A DNA stretch of 41,305 bases from Candidatus Kuenenia stuttgartensis (GTDB lineage Bacteria > Planctomycetota > Planctomycetia > Planctomycetales > Planctomycetaceae): NCBI GenBank assembly GCA_945906725.1, contig CAMDRI010000029.1, positions 1 through 41,305 on the forward strand, in the 5' to 3' direction. Shown here piece after piece: positions 9,127 to 18,178 of the stretch; position 1 is the first letter of the stretch, and every line of letters starts with the position of its first letter. The position numbers were made by a program, and so were the translations under genes. A model generated the notes under the pieces. The model was not told where the DNA came from. It worked only from the letters and a program-made list of their open reading frames with translations, and did no database searches.

Positions 9127-9384
9127 TTAATGGATTACGGCCTTGTGGCTCAGCGACATCGGCTGCCTGCCTTGGGAAAGAAACTTGTGGGCAAAGCGAA
9201 AGGTGATGTCGTAGACGACTTCCGCTTTTTGGTAGGACAGCAGCGCTTGATAGTCGCCGCGCGGTGGCAGCACACGGTTGGCGCCTGGTGGTGCTTGTTG
9301 ATGGGATCTATGGGAAGAATGGGACTTATGATTTTCATTATTCCCATGCTTTCCATCATTCTCATTGGGGTTCGCCTTCTGCAT
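9127..9384 (-). pseudogene. Truncated four-helix-bundle suffix-domain gene
   Basis: An 85-codon frame. After a low-complexity segment rich in His/Ser/Asn, encoded by repeated TCCCAT units (~9290-9360), it reads LPPRGDYQALLSYQKAEVVY then DITFRFAHKFL. This is the conserved opening of the four-helix-bundle 'suffix domain' family, related to the 23S-rRNA-intervening-sequence four-helix proteins. Family members normally continue for another 100 or so residues through an RTVDQMVQAARSG-type helix, which is absent: the frame ends after 15 unrelated residues. The ATGGGA/TCCCAT repeats are typical of these genes. The remnant separates the two DUF1501 genes. Confidence 0.6.
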
Positions 9385-9430
9385 TACAGCCTCCGGTTGG
9401 TTACCAGTATGTCAACGAGCGGAGCGTACT

Positions 9431-10840
9431 TCAGGCCAGAATCTCTTTCACGATTCGGCCATGCACGTCGGTCAGGCGGAAGTCGCGGCCGGCGTGGCGG
9501 TAGGTGAGGCGTTCGTGGTCGAAGCCCATCTGGTGCAGCAGCGTGGCGTGGAGGTCGTGAATGTGGACTCGGTTCTCGACGGCTCGGTAGCCGAAGTCAT
9601 CCGTGCTGCCGTAGGCCAGGCCCCCTTTGATGCCGCCGCCCGCGAGCCAGACCGAGAAGCCGTGATGATTGTGGTCGCGGCCAGTCGGATTGCCGCCGCC
9701 GATGGGAATCTCGACCGCGGGAGTCCGTCCGAATTCGCCGCCGCACAGCACCAGCGTTTCGTCGAGCAAGCCTCGCTGAGCCAAGTCCGTCAGCAGCGCG
9801 GCGATGGGGCCGTCTGCTTCATTGCCCAGCTTGCGATGTTCTCCGGCGATGTTGCTGTGCGAATCCCAGGGCTGCACGTCTCCGTGATAACACTGCACGA
9901 CCCGGACGCCCCGCTCGATCAGTCGCCGGGCAATCAGGAGTTGCCGGCCATGAACCGTCTCCGCTTTGTAAAGCTCTTGCGTGGCCTTCGATTCCTTCGT
10001 GATGTCGAGCGCGTCGGTCGCTTCCATCTGCATGCGGAACGCGAGTTCAAACGATTGGATGCGGGCTTCGAGGTTCGCGTCTTCGGGGCGAGCGGACTGA
10101 TGTTGGCGATTCAGCTTCGACAGCAGGTCGAGTTGCCGTCGCTGATCGACCGCACCGAGGACCGGATTTTGGATGTTGGCGAGCAGTTCGGTGACCTTCG
10201 TCTTGCGCGTGTCGAGGTACGTTCCCTGATAGATGCCCGGCAGGAACGAACTGCGCCAGTTCGACGAATCGGCCACCGGCAGGCCGGGGCAGAGCGTCAC
10301 GAAGCCCGGCAGGTTTTGATTCTCGCAGCCCAGTCCGTAGGTCAGCCACGAGCCATAGCTGGGCCGCGACAGCCGTTCGTCTCCGGTGTTCATCAGCCGC
10401 ATGCTTTGTTCGTGGTTCGGAGTGTTGGCATACATCGAGCGAATCACGCAGAGGCGATCCGCGTGACGGCTCGCCGTTTGGTGAAAGACTTCGCTGCACC
10501 ACAAGCCGCTGTCGCCGTACTGAGCGAACTGAAACGGCGAGGCCAGCGCCACGCCGGTCTCGCGTTCGGTCGTCAAGTTGCCAAGCGGCAGCTTCTTACC
10601 GCCCCATTTTGTGAGTTCCGTTTTTGGGTCCCATGTGTCCACCTGTGAAGGTCCGCCGTTAAGGTAGATATGGACGAGATGTTTGGCTCGCGGCGCGAAG
10701 TGTGGACTGCGCACGGCCAACGGATTGGGCGATGCCGCCCCCTCGGCTTGAAGCACCGCCGGCAATGCGAGCAGGCCGAGTCCCGTCCCCGTTGAGCGGA
10801 GCAGGTCGCGGCGCGAGAACAGATCGGATGGATTGATCAT
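9431..10840 (-). CDS. DUF1501 family protein paired with PSD1 cytochrome
   Basis: 469 residues from ATG at 10840 (MINPSDLFSRRDLLRSTGTG); the frame also opens at a TTG at 10855 that overlaps the upstream stop. The leader has a twin-arginine motif (SRRDLLR) and a hydrophobic stretch ending ALPAVLQAEGA. DUF1501 motifs: HIYLNGGPSQVDTWDPK, ESKATQELYKAETVHGRQLL, LCGGEFGRTPAVEIPIGGGN followed by PTGRDHNHHGFSVWLAGGG, and a C-terminal VHIHDLHATLLHQMGFDHER. The start lies 12 bp after the PSCyt1-PSD1 stop, indicating cotranscription and probable coupling. This pair is one of the commonest gene couples in planctomycete genomes. Function is unknown, presumed to act with the exported cytochrome partner. 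Confidence 0.92.
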   Translation of the reverse strand: MINPSDLFSRRDLLRSTGTGLGLLALPAVLQAEGAASPNPLAVRSPHFAPRAKHLVHIYLNGGPSQVDTWDPKTELTKWGGKKLPLGNLTTERETGVALASPFQFAQYGDSGLWCSEVFHQTASRHADRLCVIRSMYANTPNHEQSMRLMNTGDERLSRPSYGSWLTYGLGCENQNLPGFVTLCPGLPVADSSNWRSSFLPGIYQGTYLDTRKTKVTELLANIQNPVLGAVDQRRQLDLLSKLNRQHQSARPEDANLEARIQSFELAFRMQMEATDALDITKESKATQELYKAETVHGRQLLIARRLIERGVRVVQCYHGDVQPWDSHSNIAGEHRKLGNEADGPIAALLTDLAQRGLLDETLVLCGGEFGRTPAVEIPIGGGNPTGRDHNHHGFSVWLAGGGIKGGLAYGSTDDFGYRAVENRVHIHDLHATLLHQMGFDHERLTYRHAGRDFRLTDVHGRIVKEILA

Positions 10841-10851
10841 GGCTTCTTTCG

Positions 10852-13521
10852 TCAATCAACGAACATCAGCTCGTTGCTCATCAGCAGCACTTGAGCGAGT
10901 TGTTCCAGCGAGCCGGCTTGCCGGAATTCGATACACCACATGAGTTCGTCCGCGGTCGGCTCGCGTCCGTAAACGGCGCGGTACAGATTCGTGATCGCGT
11001 CTGCGACTTCCGTATTCAACGGACGACTCGCCAGTGCTTTCGCTCGCCCCAGCACGAAGGTGGAGTTCATCGCGAACAGAGCTTGTTGCGGCACGGTCGT
11101 CATCACACGGCGCGGCGTCGAGGTGTCGGCGTTGGCGAAATCAAAGTTCTGGACCATCGCCGGGATATTTTGCCGCTCGACGAAGGCGTACACGGTGCGG
11201 CGATGATTGTTCTCGTCGGTGATGAGCGGCGGACGGCCGTACATCGTGCCGTCCAACTCGCCCGACGCGACGAGCAGCGTGTCGCGCATCTGCTCGAAGT
11301 CGAGCCGTCGGCGGTTCGCACACCAGAGCAGCGAGTTCGCGGTGTCCGCTTCGAGTTGCTTCGCCATCTGCGGCGTGTTCGGAAGTTGCGACGCCCGTTG
11401 ATAGGCTCGCGAAGAGACGATCAGTTTGTGCAGCGGCTTCGTGCGCCAACCGTTGCGGATGAAGAAGTCAGCCAGGAAATCGAGCAGCTCGTGTTGAGCC
11501 GGGCGTTTGGTGCGCAGGCCGAAGTCGCTGGGGTTCTCGACCAGCGGCTCGCCGAAGTGATGCATCCACACGCGATTCACCCAGACGCGCGCGGTAAGCG
11601 GGTTGTCGCGCGATGCGATCGCGTTGGCGAGGTCGAGTCGTCCGCCGCCATCGGTGAAGTTCGCTCGGTCGGTTTTCGATAAGGCACTGAGGAACCGTCG
11701 CGGGACCGGCAATCCGCGTGCGCTGGGATCGCCGCGCTGGAAGATCACGGGATCGCACAAGACTTCGGAATCGACGACGACCATCGCTCGCGGCGCGGCG
11801 TCCTTGTGCTTGACCGCGATCGCATCCAGTTGACCCAGCAAACCGCGAAAGGCGTCCCCCGGTTGCCGCGAGAGATAAAACGTCACGTCGCGCTTCGGAA
11901 ACCAGACCGGGCCATCGCGTGACACCAGCAACGCGGCGATCGGGTCTGCTTCATCAGCAGTCTTCGCCGCCGCATCGCGAATGATCGTGCCATAGGCTCG
12001 CGCGACATCGGCTGGCGTTTGCGGTTTCGCGGCAACCAGTCCGTCGATGATCCGCTGGTCGATGCCGCGAGCCTTCCAGTCCTCCGGCTTCAGTACCGGT
12101 TCGCGCATCAGGTCATACCACGGTCCGAAGAGCGGGTCGTCGGCGAACGCTCGGCGAGCGATCAGTTGCCGCCAGCGTTTCGTGATCTGCGGCCGAAGCT
12201 GATCGGGGATCAACGACAGAAAGAAGATCGTCGTCTCGGAGACATCCGGCTCGGTCGTAGCGACCTGCACCAAGTAATCCGGCGTCCGTTCGCGAGCCGC
12301 CTTCAGCGTCGAGTCGTAATGAGCCTGCTGCTGATCATGGACCTCTTTCAGTTTGGCGGCGAACTCTTGCTCGAACGCTTTGCCGGTTTCCGTGATCGAT
12401 GCGATGCGTGGCCGTTCGAGCGGTTCAATGCCGCTCGCGAAGACGCCGTACAGCGAGTAGTAGTCGGCGGTCGGGAGCGGATCGAACTTGTGGTCGTGGC
12501 AGCGCGCGCAACTGATCGTCAGGCCGAGGAAGCCACGCGAGACCACGTCGATCTGATCGTCGATCACGTCATGCCGATTGCTGTCGAACATGCGTCCAAG
12601 CGTCAGCAGTCCCAGTGCCGCGAGGTCTGCGGAGTCCTCCGGCAACTTCAATCGGTCGGCGGCGAGTTGCTCGCGAATGAACTGATCGAACGGCTTGTCG
12701 TCGTTGAACGCGCGGATCACATAATCGCGATAGGTGTAGGCAAACGGCCGGATACGCGCGTCGCCGTACATCAACACGCCGTCCTTCGCGTCCGAGTATC
12801 TCGCCACGTCGAGCCAATGCCGGCCCCAGCGTTCGCCATACCGAGGCGAAGCGAGCAACTCCTGCACGAGCTTCGGAAACTCGTCGCGCGGTGTCGCCAA
12901 TTGCCTCTCAGTCGGCGGCAGGCCGATGAGATCAAACGTCGTCCGTCGCACGAGCGTCCGCATGTCAGCCGGCTCCGTCGCGACCAAGTTGTTTTCGCGC
13001 AGCTTCCGGTCGATTAAGAAATCAATCGGATGAGCGTTCGCTGCGATCGCTGGCGGCGCGATTGGCTGAAAGGCCCAATGCCGTTCCGCCGCCGCTTCGA
13101 TGTCGGTGACGATCTTGGCTCCCGTTCGCGGATCGTGAGCACCTTGCCGAATCCACGTCGTCAAGTCTTCGATTTGCGCGTCGCTCAGTTTTCCACCCGC
13201 CTCTTTCGGTGGCATCTTGAGCTGCGGATCACGATGCGAGACTGCTCGAATCAGCAAGCTGACCGACGGATCGCCGGGCACGATCGCCGGACCACCTTCG
13301 CCACCTTTTTCCCAGCCCGCCCGAGAATCCAGCCGCAACTTGGCCGACGCTTCCTTGGGACCGTGACATTCATAGCAGTGCTTCACGAGCAGCGGCCGGA
13401 TCTTCTTTTCAAAGAACTCGCCACCACGCGCGGCCTCGTCGGCGCGAACGACATCTTTGGTCGCGGCACCAACCATCATCACACTGAGGAGTAATCTGAC
13501 GGCCAACCTCAACGGATTCAT
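10852..13521 (-). CDS. PSCyt1-PSCyt2(DUF1549)-PSD1(DUF1553) planctomycete cytochrome
   Basis: 889 residues from ATG at 13521. The signal peptide is at ~1-28. PSCyt1 at ~35-145 carries heme motif CYECH (49-53) and a GDPSVSLLIRAVSH segment typical of the family. PSCyt2/DUF1549 at ~165-370 includes RRTTFDLIGLPPT, ERWGRHWLDVARYSD and a second heme-type motif CARCH in GLTISCARCHDHKFDPLP. PSD1/DUF1553 covers ~615-880 (RVWMHHFGEPLVENPSDFG, then KLIVSSRAYQRAS). Length and domain order are normal for the family. It is the first gene of the minus-strand block and is followed directly by its DUF1501 partner. The family is predicted to be exported and heme-binding; substrates are unknown. The promoter should lie in the 13522-14184 gap. 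Confidence 0.93.
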   Translation of the reverse strand: MNPLRLAVRLLLSVMMVGAATKDVVRADEAARGGEFFEKKIRPLLVKHCYECHGPKEASAKLRLDSRAGWEKGGEGGPAIVPGDPSVSLLIRAVSHRDPQLKMPPKEAGGKLSDAQIEDLTTWIRQGAHDPRTGAKIVTDIEAAAERHWAFQPIAPPAIAANAHPIDFLIDRKLRENNLVATEPADMRTLVRRTTFDLIGLPPTERQLATPRDEFPKLVQELLASPRYGERWGRHWLDVARYSDAKDGVLMYGDARIRPFAYTYRDYVIRAFNDDKPFDQFIREQLAADRLKLPEDSADLAALGLLTLGRMFDSNRHDVIDDQIDVVSRGFLGLTISCARCHDHKFDPLPTADYYSLYGVFASGIEPLERPRIASITETGKAFEQEFAAKLKEVHDQQQAHYDSTLKAARERTPDYLVQVATTEPDVSETTIFFLSLIPDQLRPQITKRWRQLIARRAFADDPLFGPWYDLMREPVLKPEDWKARGIDQRIIDGLVAAKPQTPADVARAYGTIIRDAAAKTADEADPIAALLVSRDGPVWFPKRDVTFYLSRQPGDAFRGLLGQLDAIAVKHKDAAPRAMVVVDSEVLCDPVIFQRGDPSARGLPVPRRFLSALSKTDRANFTDGGGRLDLANAIASRDNPLTARVWVNRVWMHHFGEPLVENPSDFGLRTKRPAQHELLDFLADFFIRNGWRTKPLHKLIVSSRAYQRASQLPNTPQMAKQLEADTANSLLWCANRRRLDFEQMRDTLLVASGELDGTMYGRPPLITDENNHRRTVYAFVERQNIPAMVQNFDFANADTSTPRRVMTTVPQQALFAMNSTFVLGRAKALASRPLNTEVADAITNLYRAVYGREPTADELMWCIEFRQAGSLEQLAQVLLMSNELMFVD

Positions 13522-13539
13522 GATGGTTCTCGTCGCCCC

Positions 13540-13602
13540 GTGGGATAGGCTTCCATTCTGTCGATTATTTGCGGCAATTCACAGGCTGGAAGCCTATGCC
13601 AC
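13540..13602. repeat. Inverted repeat with arms GTGGGATAGGCTTCCA / TGGAAGCCTATGCCAC
   Basis: Arms at 13540-13555 and 13587-13602 are complementary with one mismatch in 16 bp; the core ATAGGCTTCCA/TGGAAGCCTAT is perfect. It lies directly upstream of the PSD1 cytochrome start at 13521. A GGATAGGCTTCCAGCCTG-like unit is familiar as a dispersed repeat in planctomycete genomes, recalled from general knowledge and not searched. Confidence 0.65.
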
Positions 13603-14184
13603 GACGATCTTCAACAGGCTGCTCACCGAACGACTGTCAGCCTCGGCCATTCTTGCAGAAACAATGTGCCTTCGCGATATCATCAATTTTGATCCCAAAT
13701 CAGAGTGGTTCCCGTCGGTGACACGAACGCTTCGATCGCACGGCCGCGAGCGGGACGTCACTCTCACAGTTGGAAGACCGAACCGCATTGCTCCGGCAAC
13801 TGGACTCCATGCGGCGAGGTCTCGATCGCGATGAGCAACTCTGCACGCTGGCGGCGTGGGACGCTCATCCGAGTTCCAATGAGTGCCGACGATCTTCAAT
13901 GGCATGCAAACTCAAGCGGAGTCACTGTCTTGAATGGCATCGAAACTGTCCATTATCACACAAGCCAATATGTCGTTTTTTCCGCGAATGATTTGCCCCA
14001 ATGGGAACCCTGAAGCATGAGACGGTTTCTCTTAGTTGCTGTGTTGAGTTTGCGTTCGGCGATGCCAGAAAGGCTGGAGCAACCCGACAGACGACAATAA
14101 ACGGCCGGCACCCTTTCACCTGCCGTGCCGGCTGCAGATAATGCGTTGCTCATCTCGCCGCTGGTCGCTTGCCTGGAATTCGCC
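13603..14184. other. Divergent intergenic region, no confident gene
   Basis: This gap lies between the minus-strand block and the plus-strand esterase fusion, so it should contain both promoters. No clear sigma-70 boxes were picked out. A plus-strand stretch at ~13770-13860 reads as a helical peptide (LEDRTALLRQLDSMRRGLDR), and another frame runs to a TGA at 14013. Neither has a recognisable family or a ribosome-binding site; they may be debris of an older gene. A short frame at ~14017-14100 (MRRFLLVAVLSLRSAM...) looks like a signal peptide with no mature protein. Confidence 0.4.
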
Positions 14185-17100
14185 ATGAAATTCTGTTCGT
14201 TAAATCCCCTGCTCTCTCCGGCCCTGTTCTGCTTTCTGCTCATCTGTGGCGGAAGTTCCTCTGATGCCCAATTCGATGACTGGGCGAAAATGAAGGCCAT
14301 CGCTCCTCAAGGCTACGTCTGCGGCTTCGCGGCGGAGTCCATCAAAGTGGATGGCCGTCTCGATGAAGCTCTTTGGAAGGCGGCTCCTTGGACAGAAGCG
14401 TTTGTCGATATCGAAGGGGATCGCAAACCCAAGCCGCGGCTGCAGACCCGTGCCAAAATGCTCTGGGACCGCGAATATTTCTATATCGCCGCCCAACTCG
14501 AAGAGCCGCATGTTTGGGGAACACTGACCAAACATGATGCGGTCATCTTTCAGGACAACGATTTCGAAGTCTTCATCGATCCCGACGGTGATAACCACGA
14601 ATACTACGAATTCGAAATGAACGCGCTCAACACGACGTGGGATCTCTTCCTGCCGCGTCCCTATAAGGATGCCGGCACGGCGGACAACCGTTGGGAGATT
14701 CCCGGCCTCCAATCCGCTGTGCATGTTCAAGGAACGCTGAATGATCCGAGCGACAAAGACGAGGGCTGGAGCGTGGAGATCGCCATCCCCTGGAAAGTGC
14801 TCGCGGAACACGCTCATCGGCCGGCACCTCCCAGCCACGGCGACACCTGGCGGATCAATTATTCTCGCGTCGAGTGGCAGCACGAAGTTGTTGAAGGAAA
14901 GTACCGCAAAGTTCCGGACATGAAGGAAGACAACTGGGTTTGGTCCCCGCAGGGAATCATCGATATGCATCGTCCCGAGCGGTGGGGTTTCGTACAGTTT
15001 TCTAATGAACCGCCCGGAGATGCCAAGTTCGTGCCGGATTCCACTTTGGCCGCGCGCGATGTGCTGATGGGGGTCTATCACGCGCAGAAGTCATTTCAAA
15101 AAGAGCACGGCAAGTGGGCCACTGATCTGAAGCAGCTAGGGATGACACGTTCCATCCCGGGCTTTCCCCAACCACTCGCATTCCGGACCACGAAGGATGG
15201 CTTTGAGGTGGAACTCGATGTTCCCGTGGGCCAAGGAAAGACGGAGCGCTGGCAGGTACTGCAAGACTCGCGCCTTCGCAACGTCTCCAAGGATCCTCTG
15301 CAGTCGGCTCTCGAAAAGGTGGGAGTCAATCGAGCGGAGATTCAGAAGGCGCTCCAGGAAATATCGCCGGGCCAGCGCGAGGGGATGGAATTTCTCGTCG
15401 CCAATATGCCGAGCCGCGACTTGGAAAGCCTGACAGCCGAGTTTCTACTTGCGGAGGTGAAGTTGGCGTACAAGACATGGGAAGAGTCTCCTTGGAAATC
15501 CGCGATCCCCAAAGAGATTTTCTTCAACAACGTCCTCCCCTATGCGAGCATCAACGAGCGGCGGGATGCTTGGCGGCAGGATTTTCGTGAGCGATTTGGC
15601 CCGCTGGTGAAAGAGGCTAAGACGCCTTCCGCTGCGGCGGCCATCTTGAACCAGAAGATTTTCTCAGAGCTCAAGGTCCGTTATTCCACGCAGCGGCCCA
15701 AGGCGGATCAGAGTCCCTATGAATCCATCAAATCGGGGACAGCTTCCTGCACGGGCCTTTCCGTTTTGCTCATCGACGCCTGCCGTTCGGTCGGCGTGCC
15801 GGCCCGCTTTGTGGGGACGCCCCTCTGGTCCGACAAGAGCGGCAACCACTCCTGGGTTGAAATCTGGGACGACGGCTGGCACTTCACCGGTGCGGCGGAA
15901 CCAAGCGGCGACAAACTGGATCAGGCCTGGTTCATCGACCGGGCCTCCAAGGCCCAGCGTGACAATCCGCTGCATGCCATTTATGCCGTCAGCTTTCAGC
16001 ACACGCCGCGAAAGTTCCCCCTCGTCTGGGATCGCGATATCGACTACGTATTTGCCGTCAACGTCACCGACCGGTACGCCAACCGGGCACCCAAACCACC
16101 GGACGGAACCGTGGTGACCATGTTGTCCGTGCTTGATCGCCCCGGCGGAAAGCGCATCGCGGCAACGCTCAAGATCACCGATGCCTCCGGAAATGCCGTG
16201 CTGGAAGGAACCACCAAGGACGAAAGTTTTGACTCCAACGATTTTCTGAGCATCTATTTGCCGGCGGGAGAGACTTACCAGGTGGAGATTCGCCAGGGAG
16301 AAACTGCTCTCAAGTCGGAGTTCAAATCGGAGCAGCGAGCCAGGCCCCTAGTTTGGTATCTCACCGACGCCGCGGTCAAAGTGGAAGCCACCGCAAAAGC
16401 GCTGGCCGACCTGGCAAAGTTTCTCGCGGAACCAACTGATCAGCGAGGCCCCATCGACCAGCAGCTGTTTGCCGCGTTGCCACTCTCCAAAGCCGACGCC
16501 GCTCAGGCCGCGAAGCTGCTTTGGCAGGATCATGCGGCAGCCATTCGCAAAACGCGCGAAGCGGAGATGAAGGCTCGCGAAGTGACTACGGGCAATCTCA
16601 AGATGCCGTTCAGCTATCAGCTCTTTGGCGACAAGCCGGCTACGGGCCGCAGCCTCTACATCTCGATGCACGGCGGCGGCGGGGCTCCCAAGCAAGTCAA
16701 CGATCAGCAGTGGGAAAACCAAAAGAAGCTCTATCGTTTGGAAGAAGGAGTCTATCTTGTTCCCCGCGCGCCGACCGATACGTGGGACTTGTGGCATCAA
16801 TCCCACATCGACGGGCTGTTGGGTCGACTGATCGAAAACATGATTGTTTTTGAAGACGTCGATCCTGATCGGGTTTACCTGATGGGATATTCCGCCGGCG
16901 GAGACGGCGTCTATCAACTCGCTCCCCGCATGGCCGACCGCCTTGCCGCAGCCGCCATGATGGCGGGGCATCCCAATGAAACGTCGCCGCTGGGCCTCCG
17001 CAATCTGCCGTTCGCCATCCATGTCGGGGAACTCGACTCCGCCTACAACCGCAACAAGGTCGCCCGCGAGTGGGAGACGAAACTGGCCGACCTCCACAAA

Positions 17101-17556
17101 GCCGACCCCGGCGGCTATGTGCACTCCGTCACGCTGGAAGCCGGCAAGGGACACTGGATGGATCGCAAGGATGCGGTCGCGATTCCCTGGATGGCCAAGT
17201 ATCGGCGGAATCAGATTCCCAAGAGGATTGTCTGGAAGCAGGACGACGTTTCCCACCATCGCTTCTACTGGCTGGCCGTGGGACAAAAGGACTTCAAGGA
17301 CCGGGCGGAAGTTGTCGCCAGTCGCGAGGGACAAGAAATCGACATCCAATCCCAGGATGTCACTCGTTTGACGGTCCGCCTGAACGACGACCTGCTCGAT
17401 CTGGACCAGCCGGTTTCCGTCACCAGCGGGGACAAGGTTCTCTTTCAGAGACTCGTTTCGCGAACGATTGGAGCCCTCGCCAAAACGCTGGCGGAGCGAG
17501 GGGACCCCAAAGGGGTTTTCAGCGGAGAGTTGAGCGTCGACCTGCCGGCGCCCTAG
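14185..17556 (+). CDS. Secreted CBM9-like / transglutaminase-like / serine esterase fusion
   Basis: 1123 residues. ATG at 14185 is preferred over the upstream in-frame GTG at 14125 because it begins a normal signal peptide (MKFCSLNPLLSPALFCFLLI, then CGGSSSDAQ). Residues ~30-290 are a CBM9-like beta-sandwich (IKVDGRLDEALWKAAPWTEA, then FEVFIDPDGDNHEYYEFEMN and EGWSVEIAIPWKVL). Residues ~500-590 are a transglutaminase-like core with Cys522 (SGTASCTGLSVLL), His555 (GNHSWVEIWDDGWH) and Glu572. Residues ~825-1010 are an alpha/beta hydrolase: oxyanion-type SMHGGGG, nucleophile Ser903 in GYSAGG, Asp951 and His990 (GKGHWMD). The substrate is unknown. A role on acylated polysaccharide or peptide-glycan matrices is an inference. 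It is transcribed divergently from the cytochrome block. Confidence 0.85.
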   Translation: MKFCSLNPLLSPALFCFLLICGGSSSDAQFDDWAKMKAIAPQGYVCGFAAESIKVDGRLDEALWKAAPWTEAFVDIEGDRKPKPRLQTRAKMLWDREYFYIAAQLEEPHVWGTLTKHDAVIFQDNDFEVFIDPDGDNHEYYEFEMNALNTTWDLFLPRPYKDAGTADNRWEIPGLQSAVHVQGTLNDPSDKDEGWSVEIAIPWKVLAEHAHRPAPPSHGDTWRINYSRVEWQHEVVEGKYRKVPDMKEDNWVWSPQGIIDMHRPERWGFVQFSNEPPGDAKFVPDSTLAARDVLMGVYHAQKSFQKEHGKWATDLKQLGMTRSIPGFPQPLAFRTTKDGFEVELDVPVGQGKTERWQVLQDSRLRNVSKDPLQSALEKVGVNRAEIQKALQEISPGQREGMEFLVANMPSRDLESLTAEFLLAEVKLAYKTWEESPWKSAIPKEIFFNNVLPYASINERRDAWRQDFRERFGPLVKEAKTPSAAAAILNQKIFSELKVRYSTQRPKADQSPYESIKSGTASCTGLSVLLIDACRSVGVPARFVGTPLWSDKSGNHSWVEIWDDGWHFTGAAEPSGDKLDQAWFIDRASKAQRDNPLHAIYAVSFQHTPRKFPLVWDRDIDYVFAVNVTDRYANRAPKPPDGTVVTMLSVLDRPGGKRIAATLKITDASGNAVLEGTTKDESFDSNDFLSIYLPAGETYQVEIRQGETALKSEFKSEQRARPLVWYLTDAAVKVEATAKALADLAKFLAEPTDQRGPIDQQLFAALPLSKADAAQAAKLLWQDHAAAIRKTREAEMKAREVTTGNLKMPFSYQLFGDKPATGRSLYISMHGGGGAPKQVNDQQWENQKKLYRLEEGVYLVPRAPTDTWDLWHQSHIDGLLGRLIENMIVFEDVDPDRVYLMGYSAGGDGVYQLAPRMADRLAAAAMMAGHPNETSPLGLRNLPFAIHVGELDSAYNRNKVAREWETKLADLHKADPGGYVHSVTLEAGKGHWMDRKDAVAIPWMAKYRRNQIPKRIVWKQDDVSHHRFYWLAVGQKDFKDRAEVVASREGQEIDIQSQDVTRLTVRLNDDLLDLDQPVSVTSGDKVLFQRLVSRTIGALAKTLAERGDPKGVFSGELSVDLPAP

Positions 17557-17562
17557 TTTAGT

Positions 17563-17930
17563 GTCTCACACAGATTGGACTAGCCCACGTTTTGCGTGCG
17601 CGCAACGAAGCGCGTCTTGTGACGCGTGAGGAGCGAAGTTCATGTCAAGACGTCGAGTTTTTACGAGGGAGTTCAAGGTCGAGGCCGTGTCGTTGGTGTC
17701 TCGGCAAGGGCTGAGTTTCGCGGAAGCGGCTCGGCGGTTGGAGATTGTTCAAAACCTGCTGCGGAAGTGGCGGGATCAATTCGCTGCGGAAGGCTCGAAG
17801 GCGTTTGCGGCGAAGGCTCAGCCGTCGGCGCTGGAAGAGGAGGTTCGTCGTCTGCGGGCGGAGAACGATCGGTTGCGGATGGAACGCGAGATCTTAAAAA
17901 AAGCGACGGCCTTCTTGGTAAATGGGGATT
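17563..17930 (+). mobile_element. IS3-family insertion sequence remnant, left end plus orfA
   Basis: The segment from about TGTCTCACACAGATTGGAC (17566 onward) to the end of the orfA homology looks like the left part of an IS3-family element. No orfB (DDE integrase-type transposase) or right end follows. Boundaries are approximate, because only one end is present and no target-site duplication can be paired. Confidence 0.6.
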
Positions 17931-18178
17931 GGCCACTCAGGCCGATGGTAAGTATTTACAATCTAAAGTCCGCCGATGATTTCACCCCAATTCGGCAGAA
18001 AAGACCCCAGAACCGAGTAAAAGTGCGTGGCGGTGAGTTAAGGGCGAATCAAGCCGGTTTGGATGGATTAACTACATTTAGCTATCTCAATACCTCCGCA
18101 ACCGACTTGCATTTATCGATCACGATTCAGCGATTTTTTGGGTGCAAGATGCTGTTGGTTCAATGCTGGCGAGTCTGA
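17642..18178 (+). pseudogene. IS3-family transposase OrfA, 3'-truncated and run on into unrelated DNA
   Basis: ATG at 17642 has GGAG 8 nt upstream. Residues 1-91 are a normal IS3 OrfA: helix-turn-helix (RRVFTREFKVEAVSLVSRQG, then LSFAEAARRLEI), then a leucine-zipper-like helix and the hallmark EREILKKATAF. After residue 91 (nt ~17914) the sequence (VNGDWPLRPMVSIYNL...) no longer matches the family and merely continues to a chance stop. The -1 frameshift site and orfB that normally follow are absent, so the element cannot transpose by itself. It marks past insertion and deletion just downstream of the giant gene's 3' end. Confidence 0.75.

Noticed and set aside
12019-13017. Plus-strand frame of 332 codons
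   Set aside because: Antisense shadow of the PSCyt1-PSD1 gene; no ribosome-binding site or family similarity.
17566-17584. Complete IS3 element with paired terminal repeats
   Set aside because: No matching right-end repeat or orfB was seen downstream, so only a remnant is called.
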